64,000 nucleotides of DNA, taken from NCBI GenBank assembly GCA_900199555.1, contig FZQZ01000002.1, forward strand, positions 186,001 to 250,000, written 5' to 3'. Numbering within the stretch: the stretch's first letter is position 1; the number at the start of each line of letters is the position of its first letter. Both the position numbers and the translations under genes were made by a program. Positions 1 through 10,094 of this stretch are shown here, piece by piece. This DNA comes from Prevotellaceae bacterium MN60. Lineage in GTDB: Bacteria > Bacteroidota > Bacteroidia > Bacteroidales > Bacteroidaceae. The notes under the pieces are model-generated. The model saw nothing but the letters and a program-made list of their open reading frames with translations, searched no databases and was not told the DNA's origin.

Positions 1-134
1 CCATACAGCGTTGAGTCTACAGCATAATCTGTTGAGTCACCATTATCAAATGGCACCTGTTGTGATTTATTGCCACAGCTACCCATCATCAAGACTACGG
101 CAGCCACTATCATACAAATGCAAATCTTCTTCAT
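1..134 (-). CDS. Putative lipoprotein, C-terminal part beyond the window
   Basis: Only the first 44 codons are inside the window. The reading frame opens with MKKICICMIVAAVVLMMGSC, a short basic start, a hydrophobic core and a lipobox-like MGSC with the cysteine at residue 20, so the product should be a lipoprotein exported by Sec and lipidated. The rest visible is polar (NKSQQVPFDNGDS). The start lies 26 nt after the mazG stop on the same strand, so the two are probably co-transcribed. I do not recognise the family from this fragment. Confidence 0.7.
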   Translation of the reverse strand, partial: MKKICICMIVAAVVLMMGSCGNKSQQVPFDNGDSTDYAVDSTLY

Positions 135-160
135 ATCTTAGTCTTAGTTTTCAGTTTTAA

Positions 161-1021
161 TTATTTTTCCAAGCTTTTCGCTTCGTTCCAGAGCGCATCC
201 ATCTCTTCCAGCGACATCTCGGTTAGTGGGCGTCCCACCTTGATGCTATGCTGCTCTATATAGTTGAATCGGCGAATAAACTTCTGATTGGTATGCTCCA
301 ACGCATTGTCTGGATTCAGTTTATACAGACGGGCAGCATTGATTACAGAGAACAGGAAGTCACCCAACTCCTCTTCCGAGTGTTGCTTATCCTCGCGCTG
401 CAACTCAGCCTCCAGTTCGCTCAATTCTTCGCGGACCTTTGTCCATACATCCTCACGATCTTTCCAGTCAAACCCCACATGGCGGGCCTTGTCTTGTATG
501 CGATAAGCCTTTATCAGTGAGGGCAATGATAATGGAACACCTGCCAACACTGTCTTATTACCGTCCTTCTCTTTCTGCTTAATCTGCTCCCAATTATCCA
601 GCACCTGTTCTACGTTGTTAACCTTAGAAAATTCGCGACCTTCATCCTCTTCACCATAAGGCAACGGGCGTGGATTAGGGGCACCAATTTGTGAAGGATG
701 ATATACGTGTGGATGTCTGAATATCAATTTATCCACCAGCTTATTACAAACATCTGCTATATCAAATTGCGATTTTTCTTCTCCAATACGAGCATAAAAG
801 GCAATGTGCAACAACACATCACCTAATTCTTTACAGATGTCTGCCACATCATTTTTCATGAGCGCATCACACAGCTCATAAGTTTCCTCTATCGTATTAG
901 GGCGCAAGCTCTCGTTCGTCTGCTTCTTATCCCACGGACATTTCTCTCGCAACGCATCCAATACGTCGAGCATTCTGCCAAAGGCAGCCATCTTCTCTTC
1001 ACGGGTATGTTTTTGTTCCAT
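161..1021 (-). CDS. mazG: Nucleoside triphosphate pyrophosphohydrolase MazG
   Basis: MazG hydrolyses (d)NTPs to the monophosphate and pyrophosphate and cleans the nucleotide pool. The 286-residue length fits two tandem MazG domains. The N-terminal one has the EETYEL helix (about residue 45) and KELGDVLLHI (about 64); the C-terminal one has EELSELEAEL (about 197) and EEELGDFLFS (about 216), which supply the acidic Mg-binding residues. CPWDKKQT near residue 28 is the usual family signature. The start at 1021 keeps the conserved HTREEK N-terminus. A TAnnTTTG promoter ends only 8 nt upstream, so the leader should be very short. A lipoprotein gene follows closely. Confidence 0.95.
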   Translation of the reverse strand: MEQKHTREEKMAAFGRMLDVLDALREKCPWDKKQTNESLRPNTIEETYELCDALMKNDVADICKELGDVLLHIAFYARIGEEKSQFDIADVCNKLVDKLIFRHPHVYHPSQIGAPNPRPLPYGEEDEGREFSKVNNVEQVLDNWEQIKQKEKDGNKTVLAGVPLSLPSLIKAYRIQDKARHVGFDWKDREDVWTKVREELSELEAELQREDKQHSEEELGDFLFSVINAARLYKLNPDNALEHTNQKFIRRFNYIEQHSIKVGRPLTEMSLEEMDALWNEAKSLEK

Positions 1022-1029
1022 AGCAATTG

Positions 1030-1037
1030 CAAAAGTA
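1030..1037 (-). promoter_or_regulatory. Promoter -7 element (TACTTTTG) of mazG
   Basis: Matches the Bacteroidetes TAnnTTTG consensus on the minus strand. Its last G is 8 nt from the mazG ATG, leaving only a few nucleotides of leader. Confidence 0.6.
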
Positions 1038-1156
1038 CGAACTTTTTTGCAATATTCCGATGGCCATAATGTTAATGTTCCCTAACAAACAGCGCTTAGC
1101 ATTTGACATTTGCCATGTCTCTGCGTCATAAAAATCAAAATGTTTATTAAACCTAA

Positions 1157-2404
<1,248 letters not shown>

Positions 2405-2442
2405 AAAGAAAATCGGATAACGAATTCTCAGGATAACAATGC

Positions 2443-2483
2443 GAAGGTGAAGTCTATACAAGGCTTCACCTTCTTTCTTTTAT
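2443..2483 (+). terminator. Rho-independent terminator after the esterase gene
   Basis: A perfect 10-bp stem (GAAGGTGAAG, 2443-2452, with 2464-2473), an 11-nt loop, then TTTCTTTTAT. It lies 38 nt after the esterase stop and overlaps the end of the converging permease gene. Confidence 0.8.
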
Positions 2484-3487
2484 CGTCTCGCTATCACATA
2501 GATGATGACAGGAGCACCTATAAGAGGGGTAATGGCGTTAAGAGGGATTACCCCACTCTCGCCTGGCAACACACACAGAAGATTGCACAAGAGGGCAATC
2601 AAACTGCCCATAAGGATGGTGGCAGGCAGGAGGAAACGGTGGTTATCGGTCTGTAACAACAGGCGAGCGATATGGGGCACAGCCAAGCCGATAAAGGCTA
2701 CAGGACCGCAGAAGGCAGTAACGATGGCAGTGAGCACACCAGTGACTATAAGTAGCCAGTTGCGTGTACGCACAATATTGACACCAAGATTTTCAGCATA
2801 GCGATCACCTAGCAGCAAGGCATTAAGAGGCTTGATGAGCAAAACAGCCCCCAAGAGGCCTAACAGAGTAATGGTAGAGAAAATGGGCATCATCTTCATT
2901 GTGACACCACCAAAGGAGCCCATACCCCATACCATATAGGACTTGACGCCCTCATCGGTGGCAAAGAAGTTGAGCAGCGAGATGGCCGAATTACTGATAT
3001 AGCCTATCATAATACCAATGATAAGCAGCATCACGTTATTACGTACCAAAGTGGAGAAAAGGAAGATGAGTGCCATCACGATCATGGCTCCAACAAAGGC
3101 TGCTAGTAAGACGGCAACAAAGCCAGAGATGGAGACAGAACCAGTAGAGATACTGCCACCCAACAACAGCATGACTAAGGCCACACCAAGACCAGCTCCA
3201 CTATTGATACCAAAAATACTAGGACCAGCCAAGGGATTGCGAAAGGCTGTTTGCAACATCAAACCGCTCACAGCCAAGGCACCACCAGCCAACAGGGCCG
3301 TGAGGGCTTGCGGCAGTCGCGACTCGAGGATGATATATTGCCAAGAAGGTTTGACATCTTCTCCACCCCATAAGATATGCCAAACATCGCTCGTAGGAAT
3401 GGATACGGAACCTACGAGGATGTTGAGGGCGAAGAGTACTACGATGAGTAGTATCATCAGCCATATCGTGATCTTCTCTTTAATCAT
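2480..3487 (-). CDS. btuC: FecCD/BtuC-type ABC transporter permease
   Basis: A 335-residue inner membrane permease of the iron-chelate/cobalamin type, with about ten hydrophobic segments and the family sequence LAGGALAVSGLMLQT near residue 70 and GPVAFIGLAVPHIAR near 265. It would move corrinoid from the periplasm to the cytoplasm. Its start overlaps the end of the binding-protein gene by 8 nt, so the two are translationally coupled. It is the last gene of the riboswitch operon; the partner ATPase (BtuD) is not encoded here. The substrate is inferred from the upstream cobalamin riboswitch. The sequence alone would also allow a heme or siderophore permease. Confidence 0.85.
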   Translation of the reverse strand: MIKEKITIWLMILLIVVLFALNILVGSVSIPTSDVWHILWGGEDVKPSWQYIILESRLPQALTALLAGGALAVSGLMLQTAFRNPLAGPSIFGINSGAGLGVALVMLLLGGSISTGSVSISGFVAVLLAAFVGAMIVMALIFLFSTLVRNNVMLLIIGIMIGYISNSAISLLNFFATDEGVKSYMVWGMGSFGGVTMKMMPIFSTITLLGLLGAVLLIKPLNALLLGDRYAENLGVNIVRTRNWLLIVTGVLTAIVTAFCGPVAFIGLAVPHIARLLLQTDNHRFLLPATILMGSLIALLCNLLCVLPGESGVIPLNAITPLIGAPVIIYVIARR

Positions 3488-4607
3488 ATAACTGATGATA
3501 ATAACGCAAAGGTGGCAGATTTGTTATGTCGGGATGTAACATTTGTATAAAATCGCTCAACAGCCAGTCGGGACGGAAGGGTGTCTCCTCGTAAAAAAGG
3601 GAGAGCTCTACATTACAACCATAGACATGATGCTGGCGTAGAGCCTTGAACTGGTAGTAGCCTGCATGCTCGTTGTACAGTTCATGGAAGCAAAGGGGAT
3701 GACTATTGCTATAGCGAAAGAGCCAGATGTCGCTCTCACCAGCCTTCTCTAGCACCGTCTCGAAGGGTAAGGGTACGGAACCGCTATGGGTATCTTCAGA
3801 CCATGGATAATAACAAACGGCATCACGCAGCATCTGACCAATAGTGCTTCGTCCACCAGGCACATACCACACGCTACCCGTGACCTTGTCGAGTAATACC
3901 GAACGGGTAACCTTCGATGTCTTTGCCAACTGCTGGAGAGCATGATAGTTCTTATCAACCTCAGCAAACAGACTGTCAGCTTCTTGTTCGCAACCAAATA
4001 GCATACCATAGAAGCGCATCCACTCAGCACGAGCCAGAGGTGACACCTCCATATACTCAGCACACTCTATCAATGGGATATCAATCTCTTCTACCTTGCC
4101 ATAGCCTCCAGAATTTTCAAAGGGCGAAAGGAAAATGGCATCGGGATGCTGATCGATAATCTTCTCTATCACAGGGCTCATTCCGTCACCACAATCGGCA
4201 ATACGGCCTTTAGACACCTGCTCGTGGATATAGGGAATCTTAATATACTTCAGGTCGGCCACACCAGCGATATGCTGCTCTTGATGCAACATCTGAAGCA
4301 GGGAACAGTGAACGGTGGTGAATACTACACTACGGCGCAACGGGGTGCGCACAACAGTGCCCTTTGGAAGATTCGTGGGCACAGCCTGCTTGCTAGGCAC
4401 CAACAGATAGCGATGCAGCAGTTTGCCTTCCTTCCAAGGATTAGCCAGCGACACCTCGGTATACTCTTTATGCTTGACAATGGTAATGCGCTGAGCATAA
4501 CGAAAAGCCACCGTATCGCCGCCCTCCTGCTGGTGGGCACTCTGCCCACCACAGGAAGTCAGCCATACGATGACCGTGCATAGTAATAGATAAGGATATT
4601 GTTTCAT
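3480..4607 (-). CDS. btuF: Periplasmic corrinoid-binding lipoprotein (BtuF/FepB-like)
   Basis: A 375-residue solute-binding protein of the FepB/BtuF class. MKQYPYLLLCTVIVWLTSC has a lipobox with Cys near residue 19, so it should be a lipoprotein. The two-lobed fold is suggested by HIAGVADLKYI (about 110), DAIFLSPFEN (about 150), VLLDKVTGSVWYVPGGRSTIGQML (about 235-260) and SDIWLFR. It should deliver corrinoid to the permease, whose start it overlaps by 8 nt. Its own start shares one base with the stop of the preceding giant gene, another sign of coupling. Cobalamin as ligand is inferred from the operon riboswitch. Confidence 0.8.
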   Translation of the reverse strand: MKQYPYLLLCTVIVWLTSCGGQSAHQQEGGDTVAFRYAQRITIVKHKEYTEVSLANPWKEGKLLHRYLLVPSKQAVPTNLPKGTVVRTPLRRSVVFTTVHCSLLQMLHQEQHIAGVADLKYIKIPYIHEQVSKGRIADCGDGMSPVIEKIIDQHPDAIFLSPFENSGGYGKVEEIDIPLIECAEYMEVSPLARAEWMRFYGMLFGCEQEADSLFAEVDKNYHALQQLAKTSKVTRSVLLDKVTGSVWYVPGGRSTIGQMLRDAVCYYPWSEDTHSGSVPLPFETVLEKAGESDIWLFRYSNSHPLCFHELYNEHAGYYQFKALRQHHVYGCNVELSLFYEETPFRPDWLLSDFIQMLHPDITNLPPLRYYHQLYD

Positions 4608-7600
4608 TACTTCACAACAACCTTACGTACAGTACCATCAGCCATACGGATAATGTTCAGACCACGATGCAGTGACTGTCTGTTGACACCATTCAGGTCG
4701 TAAACAGCACGCTGCGTATTCTCGGTGTTCGCATTCTGAATACCGGTGAGGACAACATTATTCTCAGGCAATACCTCCTCGCCCTCGGCACCAAAGTTGT
4801 CGAAGCAGAAGTAGGCAGGAGTATTCATACCCCAGTCGCCATTGTCGCTACTTGAGAGTGCAAAGCCGAGTTTCTTTACCTTGCCCAGACCAGAGAGGTC
4901 AACATAGCGCCAATCGTTGATGATATAGGCCTTATCGTCGCGCAAGTCAGCGAGATAGAAGTCCTTAGTACCTGTCACCTCTCCATCAGCATCATAACCG
5001 GTAATGGTGAGCTTAAACCAGTCGTCCTTTCCAAACTTCTTGGCATAGGCATCGCCATTGGTCATAGAACTGTGTGCATAGGCCGAGTTGGTGATATAGA
5101 AGCCAGGAACCTCAATACCATCGGCATGATTGAGAACAGTTACGTTGCAAGGACCATAATAAGAAGAGGCGTAAGCAACACCATAGTTGGCTGAGCCATC
5201 GTATCCACCACCCACAATGTTGTTCCATTGATCATCGAGTGTCTCATACTTCGTATCGGTGCTATTAGCATAGCCGAAGAACCACCATGAAGCATAGTCA
5301 ACCATACAACCGGTAGCAAACTCAAAGTCGCCGCTAGTAAACTCGGTGCGATCTTCATCATCCTCAGTAGCTACGCTCATGTGTCCATCGGCAGGAACCT
5401 CGATATCTTCAAAAGTAGCCACCTCAAGGGCAAACTCTACGTTCTTTTCAGGCAATACCTCCTCGCCCTCGGCACCAAAGTTGTCGAAGCAGAAGTAAGC
5501 AGGCGTATTCATACCATAGTCACCACTATCGCTACTTGAAAGTTCGAAACCAAGTTTCTTCACCTTACCCAGGCCACTCAGGTCAACATAGCGCCAATCG
5601 TTGATGATATAAGCCTTATTAGGATCACGCAGGTCAGCAAGGTAGTAATCCTTAGTGCCAGTAACCTGGTCATTAGCATCATAACCGGTAACAGTCAGCT
5701 TAAACCAGTCACCCTTATCAAACTTCTTGGCAAAGCCGTCACCATTGGTCATAGAGCTATAAGCATAAGAAGAGTTGGTGATATAGAAGCCAGGAACTAC
5801 AGCACCCGTTCCGTGATTATTAACAGCAACATAACAAGGACCATTGAAGGCAGCTGCGTAAGCCACACCATAGTTGGCAGAGTTATCATAACCACCACCT
5901 ACAATGTTGTTCCACTGGTCATCGAGTGTTTCATACTTTGTATCAGTACGATTAGCATAACCAAACCAATACCAGTAATCCCATTCGTGCATGCAACCAG
6001 TAGCAAACTCGAAGTCGCCACTAGTAAACTCGGTACGCTCGTCATCCTCTTCAGTAGTTACACTCATGTGGCCATCGGCAGGAACCTCCAGATTCTCGAA
6101 GTCGGCAACAACGAGTGGGAACTCTACGTTCTTCTCTGGCAATACTTCCTCGCCCTCGGCACCGAAGTTATCGAAGCAGAAGTAGGCAGGCGTATTCATA
6201 CCATAGTCACCACTATCGCTACTTGAAAGTTCGAAGCCAAGTTTCTTCACCTTACCCAGGCCACTCAGGTCAACATAGCGCCAGTCATTGATAATATAAG
6301 CCTTGCTTGGATCACGCAGGTCAGCCAGATAGTAATCCTTAGTACCAGTTTCATTGCCATCAACATCGTAACCAGTGATGGTCAGCTTAAACCAGTCACC
6401 CTTCTCAAACTTCTTGGCAAAGCCATCGCCATTGAGCATTGAGCTGTATGCATAAGAAGAGTTGGTGATATAGAAGCCAGGAACCACAGCACCTGTTGAA
6501 TTATGCATCACATCAACATAGCATGGACCATTGAAGGCAGCAGCATAAGCAACACCATAGTTGGCAGAGTTATTATAACCACCACCTACAATATTGTTCC
6601 ACTGGTCATCGAGAGTCTCATACTTTGTATCAGTACGATTAGCATAACCAAACCAATACCAGTAATCCCAATCGTGCATACAACCGGTAGCAAACTTATA
6701 GGTACCACTGGCAAAGTCGGTGCGTTCGTCATCCTCAGCAGTAGTCACGCTCATGTGACCATCTGCAGGAACCTCGATATCTTCGAAGTCTGCCACCTTT
6801 GCATCTACAACGACAGCTGCATAATTAAGATACAGTGTAGCATCCTCTGTAATCTCGCTGACAGGTTCACCATCTATAGCAGTAAGCCATGTAGGATACA
6901 AACCGCTTACAGCATCCAACTCAGGTAACGTGCCATTGGTATAGAGAGATGCTGTTTCTTCAGAGAGATTGCTGGTATAATCAACCTTATATACTTTATC
7001 ACCGCCAATCACAGGATGAGAATCTGTTCCCAGTTTCTGTCCGAATGCCTCACCCAACAGATAAGCCACCTCACCAGACTTCATCTGCTCACTGGTAACA
7101 GTGGTCTGAGCAGTAGTGATGTTATACTCGGCAGTAGCGAAGGCATTCTTCACATTATCCTTCTTGGTAGTTCCACCTACGCAGGCAGCAACGGTAGTAC
7201 CTTCTACATTACCCAGATTAAAGATATTCTCGATAACGGCTGTAGCATTATTTGAACCAGCAACACCACCACAGTTAGTAGAACCCTTTACCTGACCAAG
7301 GTTGTAGCTATTGGTCAACTTAGCTGTTGCAACAGCCACATAGCCAGTGATACCACCAACATAGGTGCTTGTACCGCTAACATAAGCTTTGTTTACACAA
7401 CGATCAACAATAGCGTTTGCGTTCATCTGACCAGCAATACCACCTACATACTGCTTAGCAGATACCACGCCATCTACAGTGACACCGCTTACCGTGGCAT
7501 CCTTCAGATAAGCAAACAGACCTTGATTGGTTGCAGTAGCATTGTTGATATAGAGACCGCCAACAGTATGGTTCTGACCATCAAACGTGCCCTGATAAGC

Positions 7601-10054
7601 CTTAGTAGTGGTTGCACCACCAATAGGAATCCAAGCATAATCACCCAAATCGATATCGGCAGTGAGCACAGCCTTTGCCTTATAATCTCCGCCATTAACA
7701 TGATTAGCGAACCAAGCCAGTTCGGCACCCGTACCAATCTGGTAAACGCTTTCTATTGCAGTAGGCTCAGTCTGTGTATGACCATCCCATCCAGTGGCAT
7801 CCATAGCAGTCAGTGTTACAGCAAAATCCTGCTCACCTTCCGCATTGTCTGCAATAAGATAGGCATTACGATAGCAGCGATAGCCGTCCTTTGAGGCTGT
7901 CAACTCATATACGCCATAGGTACCAGTATAGGTACCATCTGTATTGGCAGCAATCTCCTCGCCATAGCGTGTCAGTGTGTAGTTAACACCCTCCTCTTCG
8001 CACAATAGACGAATGATAAACTGCTTAGCCTCAGCAATAGGAATATGTACTTCCGGAATAGCACCGAAGTATGTTTTGTGGGCAATAGCTGTAAAGTTGG
8101 GAGAACGACCAGCTATACGACTGGTATGACGATGGTTACCGATAGGATCACCATAACCATTCACCTGAATAACGCCCTCGTTCATCACGATCTCATTGTT
8201 AGCATCATTAGGTACAGTAATGGTAACAGCCTGAGCCGAAGCAGCAGAGCCAAAGGTATATTGACCACTACCCAGAATCAGCGAAGTACCATTAGGTATT
8301 CCGTTGTAGGTAACATAGGCCGACATATTATAGATACCAGCCATCTTATTAGCAGGATGACGCAGTCCAGAATACTGAATCTTCACCTGGTCGCCAGGGA
8401 TAAACGTCTTACTACCTGTACGTGTAGCATTCGTAATCTCACGATGACATTTCTTGGCTGTCAGTACCTGATATACCGCATTACCTGCAGCATCGATCAG
8501 ACGGACAATCTGTCGTCCTTCCTTTAAGAATACGGTATAAGAATCATCGTCGTTCTTTGTCACGCCTGTAGTTCCGAAGCCGTTATAGGTAGCCATTTGC
8601 TCACCAATAACAGGATAAGCTATCTCTACATTCTCTACGCCCGTAGGCTTGAAGGTATAGGCATATCCTTCTTCTGTATCAAGATAGTAGAATACGTCGT
8701 GTTCAGCATCCACAAATTTACCTGCCAGTTTCTTGGCATCTTCGTTATAACCCTCGTTGATAATCATATTGGGGTCGATAGTAGTAGCGCCACCACCTAC
8801 TGTTACCACATAGGCAGCAGTATTCTCTGGCCATATAGCACTCCAATATTCGCCACCCATATAGGGGTTCTTTGTGGTACCACTATAGTAGTTCAGACCG
8901 ATAGCATCATAGGTAACCAGTACGATAGCAGTACCATTGCCTACGGCCTTGATAGTTGCCCATGGGTCTGTTACCTCTTTCTCTATTTCAATAACGCCTG
9001 TGCTGGGAGTGCCATCAAGATTAATCACTGTATAGTGGAAATCTGGCTCGATAAAATAGTTGTTGGTAGAGTTATCGGTCAACTCCCATGAGCGCAAAGC
9101 AAGAGCATCATAAGTATCACCTACGTTTAGTTTCAGGTGTCCACGTTCGTTGATATTCACAAAAATGTCACCAGTCTCATAACCACCATTCCACTGCACA
9201 TCGTGCTTGATAGTCTTAGCACCAAAGGCCTCATAATCGGCGTTAGTGAAAGCAAGTGCTGGGCGTGTAGCCTCTTCCAGTGTCATCTTAAAGTAGCCAC
9301 CCTGTGTCAGGCCTCCGCTCTTCCAAGTACGATAGTTATATACTTGGTTGTTGGCCAAGTGATAGGTCAGCACTTTGTTGCCACCTTCGTTTACTACATT
9401 CTTTGGCTCTATCTTGGTAAATGCCACATAATGGCTAAACTTCATACCCAAGAAGAACTCTGCATCAACAGGCACCGTTACAGTGTAATCGGCTCCCTGT
9501 GGGATAGCTCCCGTCACATTGATACCACCAGTAAGCGTACCCTGCTTGTAGAACGTCATGTAGCCCTCAGCCTGATGCGCCTCACTAGGAATCAGTTGTA
9601 CATAATAGCTGTTACCATTTAGAGCCAGGAACGTCTTACGATTGGCAGTAACGCTGTTGCCGACGGTAATGTCCTGCTTTACACCTTCTCGTGTATTCAC
9701 AGTCACCTCAACGGTGTAGTCTGTATCAACCACCCAACCACTATTAGTTGCATAGGCAGTACAGGTAAGCACCGTAAACTCTTGGTCAGCCTCGCTGGTA
9801 ACATGGATGTCAATTGTTCCATTAACGACATCGGCATTGGTTCCATAGGCCGTAAGAACATAAACTCCTTCGGGAACGTCAAACGAATAGACGCGTGAGG
9901 CAGGCTCACCAACATCAATAACATCACCCGTTACTTTGTTCACCAGACTCATGGTAGGCGATGTACTATTCATCGTCACCTTTACGCTGGCCGCATCAGC
10001 AATGTTTATCGAAAACATTACCAATGCCATGATACTTAGTAATAGTTTTTTCAT
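4607..10054 (-). CDS. Giant surface protein with GLUG motifs and three tandem DUF4465 domains
   Basis: A protein of about 1815 residues in the B12 operon. I chose the start at 10054 because MKKLLLSIMALVMFSINIADA is a clean signal peptide; the frame is open for 13 further codons upstream. The N-terminal 800 residues are Ig-like beta segments. Residues about 820-985 carry GLUG-type repeats (VGGIAG, VGGITG, CGGVAG). Residues about 1085-1760 are three near-identical DUF4465 domains, each with PADGHMSV, PGFYITNS, YYLADLRD and NTPAYFCFDNFG. The C-terminus (AVYDLNGVNRQ to VRKVVVK) resembles a type IX secretion sorting domain, so it should sit on the outer surface. DUF4465 is, to my memory, linked to surface corrinoid capture (BtuH-like); this link should be verified. 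Confidence 0.85.
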   Translation of the reverse strand: MKKLLLSIMALVMFSINIADAASVKVTMNSTSPTMSLVNKVTGDVIDVGEPASRVYSFDVPEGVYVLTAYGTNADVVNGTIDIHVTSEADQEFTVLTCTAYATNSGWVVDTDYTVEVTVNTREGVKQDITVGNSVTANRKTFLALNGNSYYVQLIPSEAHQAEGYMTFYKQGTLTGGINVTGAIPQGADYTVTVPVDAEFFLGMKFSHYVAFTKIEPKNVVNEGGNKVLTYHLANNQVYNYRTWKSGGLTQGGYFKMTLEEATRPALAFTNADYEAFGAKTIKHDVQWNGGYETGDIFVNINERGHLKLNVGDTYDALALRSWELTDNSTNNYFIEPDFHYTVINLDGTPSTGVIEIEKEVTDPWATIKAVGNGTAIVLVTYDAIGLNYYSGTTKNPYMGGEYWSAIWPENTAAYVVTVGGGATTIDPNMIINEGYNEDAKKLAGKFVDAEHDVFYYLDTEEGYAYTFKPTGVENVEIAYPVIGEQMATYNGFGTTGVTKNDDDSYTVFLKEGRQIVRLIDAAGNAVYQVLTAKKCHREITNATRTGSKTFIPGDQVKIQYSGLRHPANKMAGIYNMSAYVTYNGIPNGTSLILGSGQYTFGSAASAQAVTITVPNDANNEIVMNEGVIQVNGYGDPIGNHRHTSRIAGRSPNFTAIAHKTYFGAIPEVHIPIAEAKQFIIRLLCEEEGVNYTLTRYGEEIAANTDGTYTGTYGVYELTASKDGYRCYRNAYLIADNAEGEQDFAVTLTAMDATGWDGHTQTEPTAIESVYQIGTGAELAWFANHVNGGDYKAKAVLTADIDLGDYAWIPIGGATTTKAYQGTFDGQNHTVGGLYINNATATNQGLFAYLKDATVSGVTVDGVVSAKQYVGGIAGQMNANAIVDRCVNKAYVSGTSTYVGGITGYVAVATAKLTNSYNLGQVKGSTNCGGVAGSNNATAVIENIFNLGNVEGTTVAACVGGTTKKDNVKNAFATAEYNITTAQTTVTSEQMKSGEVAYLLGEAFGQKLGTDSHPVIGGDKVYKVDYTSNLSEETASLYTNGTLPELDAVSGLYPTWLTAIDGEPVSEITEDATLYLNYAAVVVDAKVADFEDIEVPADGHMSVTTAEDDERTDFASGTYKFATGCMHDWDYWYWFGYANRTDTKYETLDDQWNNIVGGGYNNSANYGVAYAAAFNGPCYVDVMHNSTGAVVPGFYITNSSYAYSSMLNGDGFAKKFEKGDWFKLTITGYDVDGNETGTKDYYLADLRDPSKAYIINDWRYVDLSGLGKVKKLGFELSSSDSGDYGMNTPAYFCFDNFGAEGEEVLPEKNVEFPLVVADFENLEVPADGHMSVTTEEDDERTEFTSGDFEFATGCMHEWDYWYWFGYANRTDTKYETLDDQWNNIVGGGYDNSANYGVAYAAAFNGPCYVAVNNHGTGAVVPGFYITNSSYAYSSMTNGDGFAKKFDKGDWFKLTVTGYDANDQVTGTKDYYLADLRDPNKAYIINDWRYVDLSGLGKVKKLGFELSSSDSGDYGMNTPAYFCFDNFGAEGEEVLPEKNVEFALEVATFEDIEVPADGHMSVATEDDEDRTEFTSGDFEFATGCMVDYASWWFFGYANSTDTKYETLDDQWNNIVGGGYDGSANYGVAYASSYYGPCNVTVLNHADGIEVPGFYITNSAYAHSSMTNGDAYAKKFGKDDWFKLTITGYDADGEVTGTKDFYLADLRDDKAYIINDWRYVDLSGLGKVKKLGFALSSSDNGDWGMNTPAYFCFDNFGAEGEEVLPENNVVLTGIQNANTENTQRAVYDLNGVNRQSLHRGLNIIRMADGTVRKVVVK
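4770..6800 (-). repeat. Three in-frame direct repeats encoding the DUF4465 domains
   Basis: The copies lie at about 6141-6800, 5455-6114 and 4770-5425. Matching anchors (the codons for GEEVLPE) are 684 and 687 nt apart. Long stretches are nearly identical at the DNA level, so unequal recombination could change the domain number. Confidence 0.9.
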
Positions 10055-10094
10055 GTTTTTATTTTTATTGATAAAAGATATAATTATACACAAG

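Noticed and set aside
4607-10000. Several plus-strand frames of 60-160 codons opposite the giant gene
   Set aside because: They are antisense shadows of the repetitive DUF4465 and Ig-like coding sequence.
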